A stretch of DNA of 6,327 bases from an uncultured Chitinophaga sp. (GTDB lineage: Bacteria > Bacteroidota > Bacteroidia > Chitinophagales > Chitinophagaceae): NCBI RefSeq assembly GCF_937874145.1, contig NZ_CALNBI010000085.1, forward strand, positions 1 through 6,327, written 5' to 3'. The first letter of the stretch is position 1. Every line of letters starts with the position of its first letter. A model generated the notes under the pieces. That model saw only the letters and a program-made list of their open reading frames with translations. It was not told where the DNA came from and searched no databases. This document shows, piece by piece, positions 5,515 to 6,327 of this stretch. Position numbers and translations under genes: made by a program.

Positions 5515-6327
5515 ATGAAATGTATGATAAGTATGGTTTTCCTCCTGCTGGGCATGTCCGTGCAGGAGGCGGCCGCCCAGCGCAAAAAGCCTTCCCGCAG
5601 GCAACCGAATATCATCCTCATTTATGCCGATGACCTGGGTGTAGGCGAAATCGGCGCTTACGGGCAGGAGAAAATCGCTACTCCGCACCTCGACCGCCTC
5701 GCCAAAGAAGGCATGCGGTTCACGAACTTCTACACCAGCACCCCCGTTTGCGCACCTGCGCGTTGCATGCTGATGACCGGCCGGCATGGCGGGCACAGTT
5801 ACATCCGCGGCAATTATGAAATGGGCGGCTTCGCTGATTCGCTCGAAGGCGGACAAATGCCCCTGCCGGAAAACACGATGACGGTAGCCCGCATGCTGCA
5901 GCGCGCCGGGTACAAAACCGGGGCCATCGGCAAGTGGGGGCTGGGCATGCATTACAACACCGGAGATCCCAACAGGCAAGGCTTCGATTATTTCTACGGA
6001 TATTACGATCAGAAACAATCGCATAATTTCTATCCTACCCATTTGTGGGAAAACGGCCGGTACGTCAGCCTCAATAACCCGCCCTTTTACGTGCATGATG
6101 CGTTGAAGCCCGCTACAGCCACAGATGCGGATTACGGGAAGTTCAAGGGTAAGGAATATGCGATCGATAAGATGACGGGCAAAGCGCTCGATTTTATCCA
6201 TCGCAACGCAGCAGGACCGTTTTTCCTCTATCTGCCTTATACATTGCCGCACGTTTCGTTGCAGGCGCCCGACAGCGCGGTGCAGGCTTACGTCGGGAAG
6301 TTCGCCGAAAAGCCCTATTTCGGCCAG
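5515..6327 (+). CDS. exported Cys-type sulfatase (arylsulfatase-like), 3' truncated by window edge
   Basis: The first 271 residues of a sulfatase of the alkaline-phosphatase superfamily are visible; these enzymes cleave sulfate esters from sugars or aryl compounds. A signal peptide is clear: K2, hydrophobic core MVFLLLGM (7-14), likely cleavage after A21 in EAAAQ, so the enzyme is periplasmic or exported. The catalytic domain opens with NIILIYADDLG (32-42), where D39 and D40 bind the metal. The sulfatase signature is CAPARCMLMTGR (79-90), in which C79 would be converted to formylglycine. GKWGLG (139-144, K140) and PYTLPHVSLQAP (241-252, H246) supply further active-site residues. The segment QGFDYFYGYYDQKQSHNFYP (155-174) is typical of Bacteroidota arylsulfatases. 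The end is cut by the window; family members usually exceed 450 residues. Start alternatives at M4 and M7 would shorten the signal peptide. It is divergent from the AraC-type regulator. Exact substrate is unknown. Confidence 0.93.
   Translation, partial: MKCMISMVFLLLGMSVQEAAAQRKKPSRRQPNIILIYADDLGVGEIGAYGQEKIATPHLDRLAKEGMRFTNFYTSTPVCAPARCMLMTGRHGGHSYIRGNYEMGGFADSLEGGQMPLPENTMTVARMLQRAGYKTGAIGKWGLGMHYNTGDPNRQGFDYFYGYYDQKQSHNFYPTHLWENGRYVSLNNPPFYVHDALKPATATDADYGKFKGKEYAIDKMTGKALDFIHRNAAGPFFLYLPYTLPHVSLQAPDSAVQAYVGKFAEKPYFGQ

Noticed and set aside
5328..5621. N-terminal extension of the AraC-type gene to an upstream start
   Set aside because: It would overlap the start and signal peptide of the divergent sulfatase and adds about 98 residues not seen in the family.
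5392..6252. Minus-strand open frame of 286 codons opposite the sulfatase start
   Set aside because: It lies antisense to the sulfatase signal peptide and catalytic motifs and would cross the whole divergent control region; the product shows no domain.
1..6327. Search for mobile elements, CRISPR arrays, tRNA or rRNA genes and defence systems
   Set aside because: No transposase or integrase motifs, regularly spaced repeats, cloverleaf-like sequence or rRNA stretches were seen; the intergenic gaps are too short (at most 187 bp) to hide most of these.

Overview
The window looks like chromosomal DNA from a GC-rich member of the Bacteroidota, probably near Chitinophagaceae. This is inferred from three things. 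Several starts have a Bacteroidota-type -7 element (TAnnTTTGC) a few bases before the ATG. Shine-Dalgarno sequences are absent or weak, with A-rich leaders at some genes. The gene set (half-size ABC exporter, DUF3817, DinB, small lipoprotein, DusB-like enzyme, GDYVDGW-type phosphoesterase, AraC/sulfatase pair) also fits that phylum. No species can be named from the sequence.

Layout, left to right. Positions 1-636 (+) hold the C-terminal ATPase part of an ABC exporter cut by the left edge. It is followed by a small three-helix DUF3817 membrane protein (686-1000, +). A strong symmetric hairpin (1043-1070) lies between that gene and a convergent DinB-family gene (1088-1585, -). A 105-bp AT-rich divergent region leads to a small predicted lipoprotein (1691-2125, +), whose stop lies 3 bp from the stop of a convergent DusB-like tRNA-dihydrouridine synthase.

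Positions 5327 down to 2129 form a compact minus-strand run in transcription order: AraC-family regulator, GNAT acetyltransferase, PPP-type metallophosphoesterase, DusB-like enzyme. Gaps are only 18, 17 and 23 bp, so read-through is likely, yet the last two genes each also have a promoter-like element just before the start codon. A 187-bp divergent control region (5328-5514) separates the AraC gene from an exported Cys-type sulfatase (5515 to the right edge, +, incomplete). It contains a 12-bp near-perfect direct repeat and several short palindromes, so the AraC protein is a reasonable candidate regulator of itself and of the sulfatase.

Most genes are ordinary chromosomal housekeeping or accessory functions. 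I see no mobile element, CRISPR array, tRNA or rRNA, and no convincing new multi-gene system. The points most worth checking are the AraC/sulfatase control region, the recurring start-proximal promoter motif (possible leaderless or very short-leader transcripts), and the phosphoesterase lacking the usual Arg of the GDxVDRG motif. No stretch longer than 300 bases lacks a gene.
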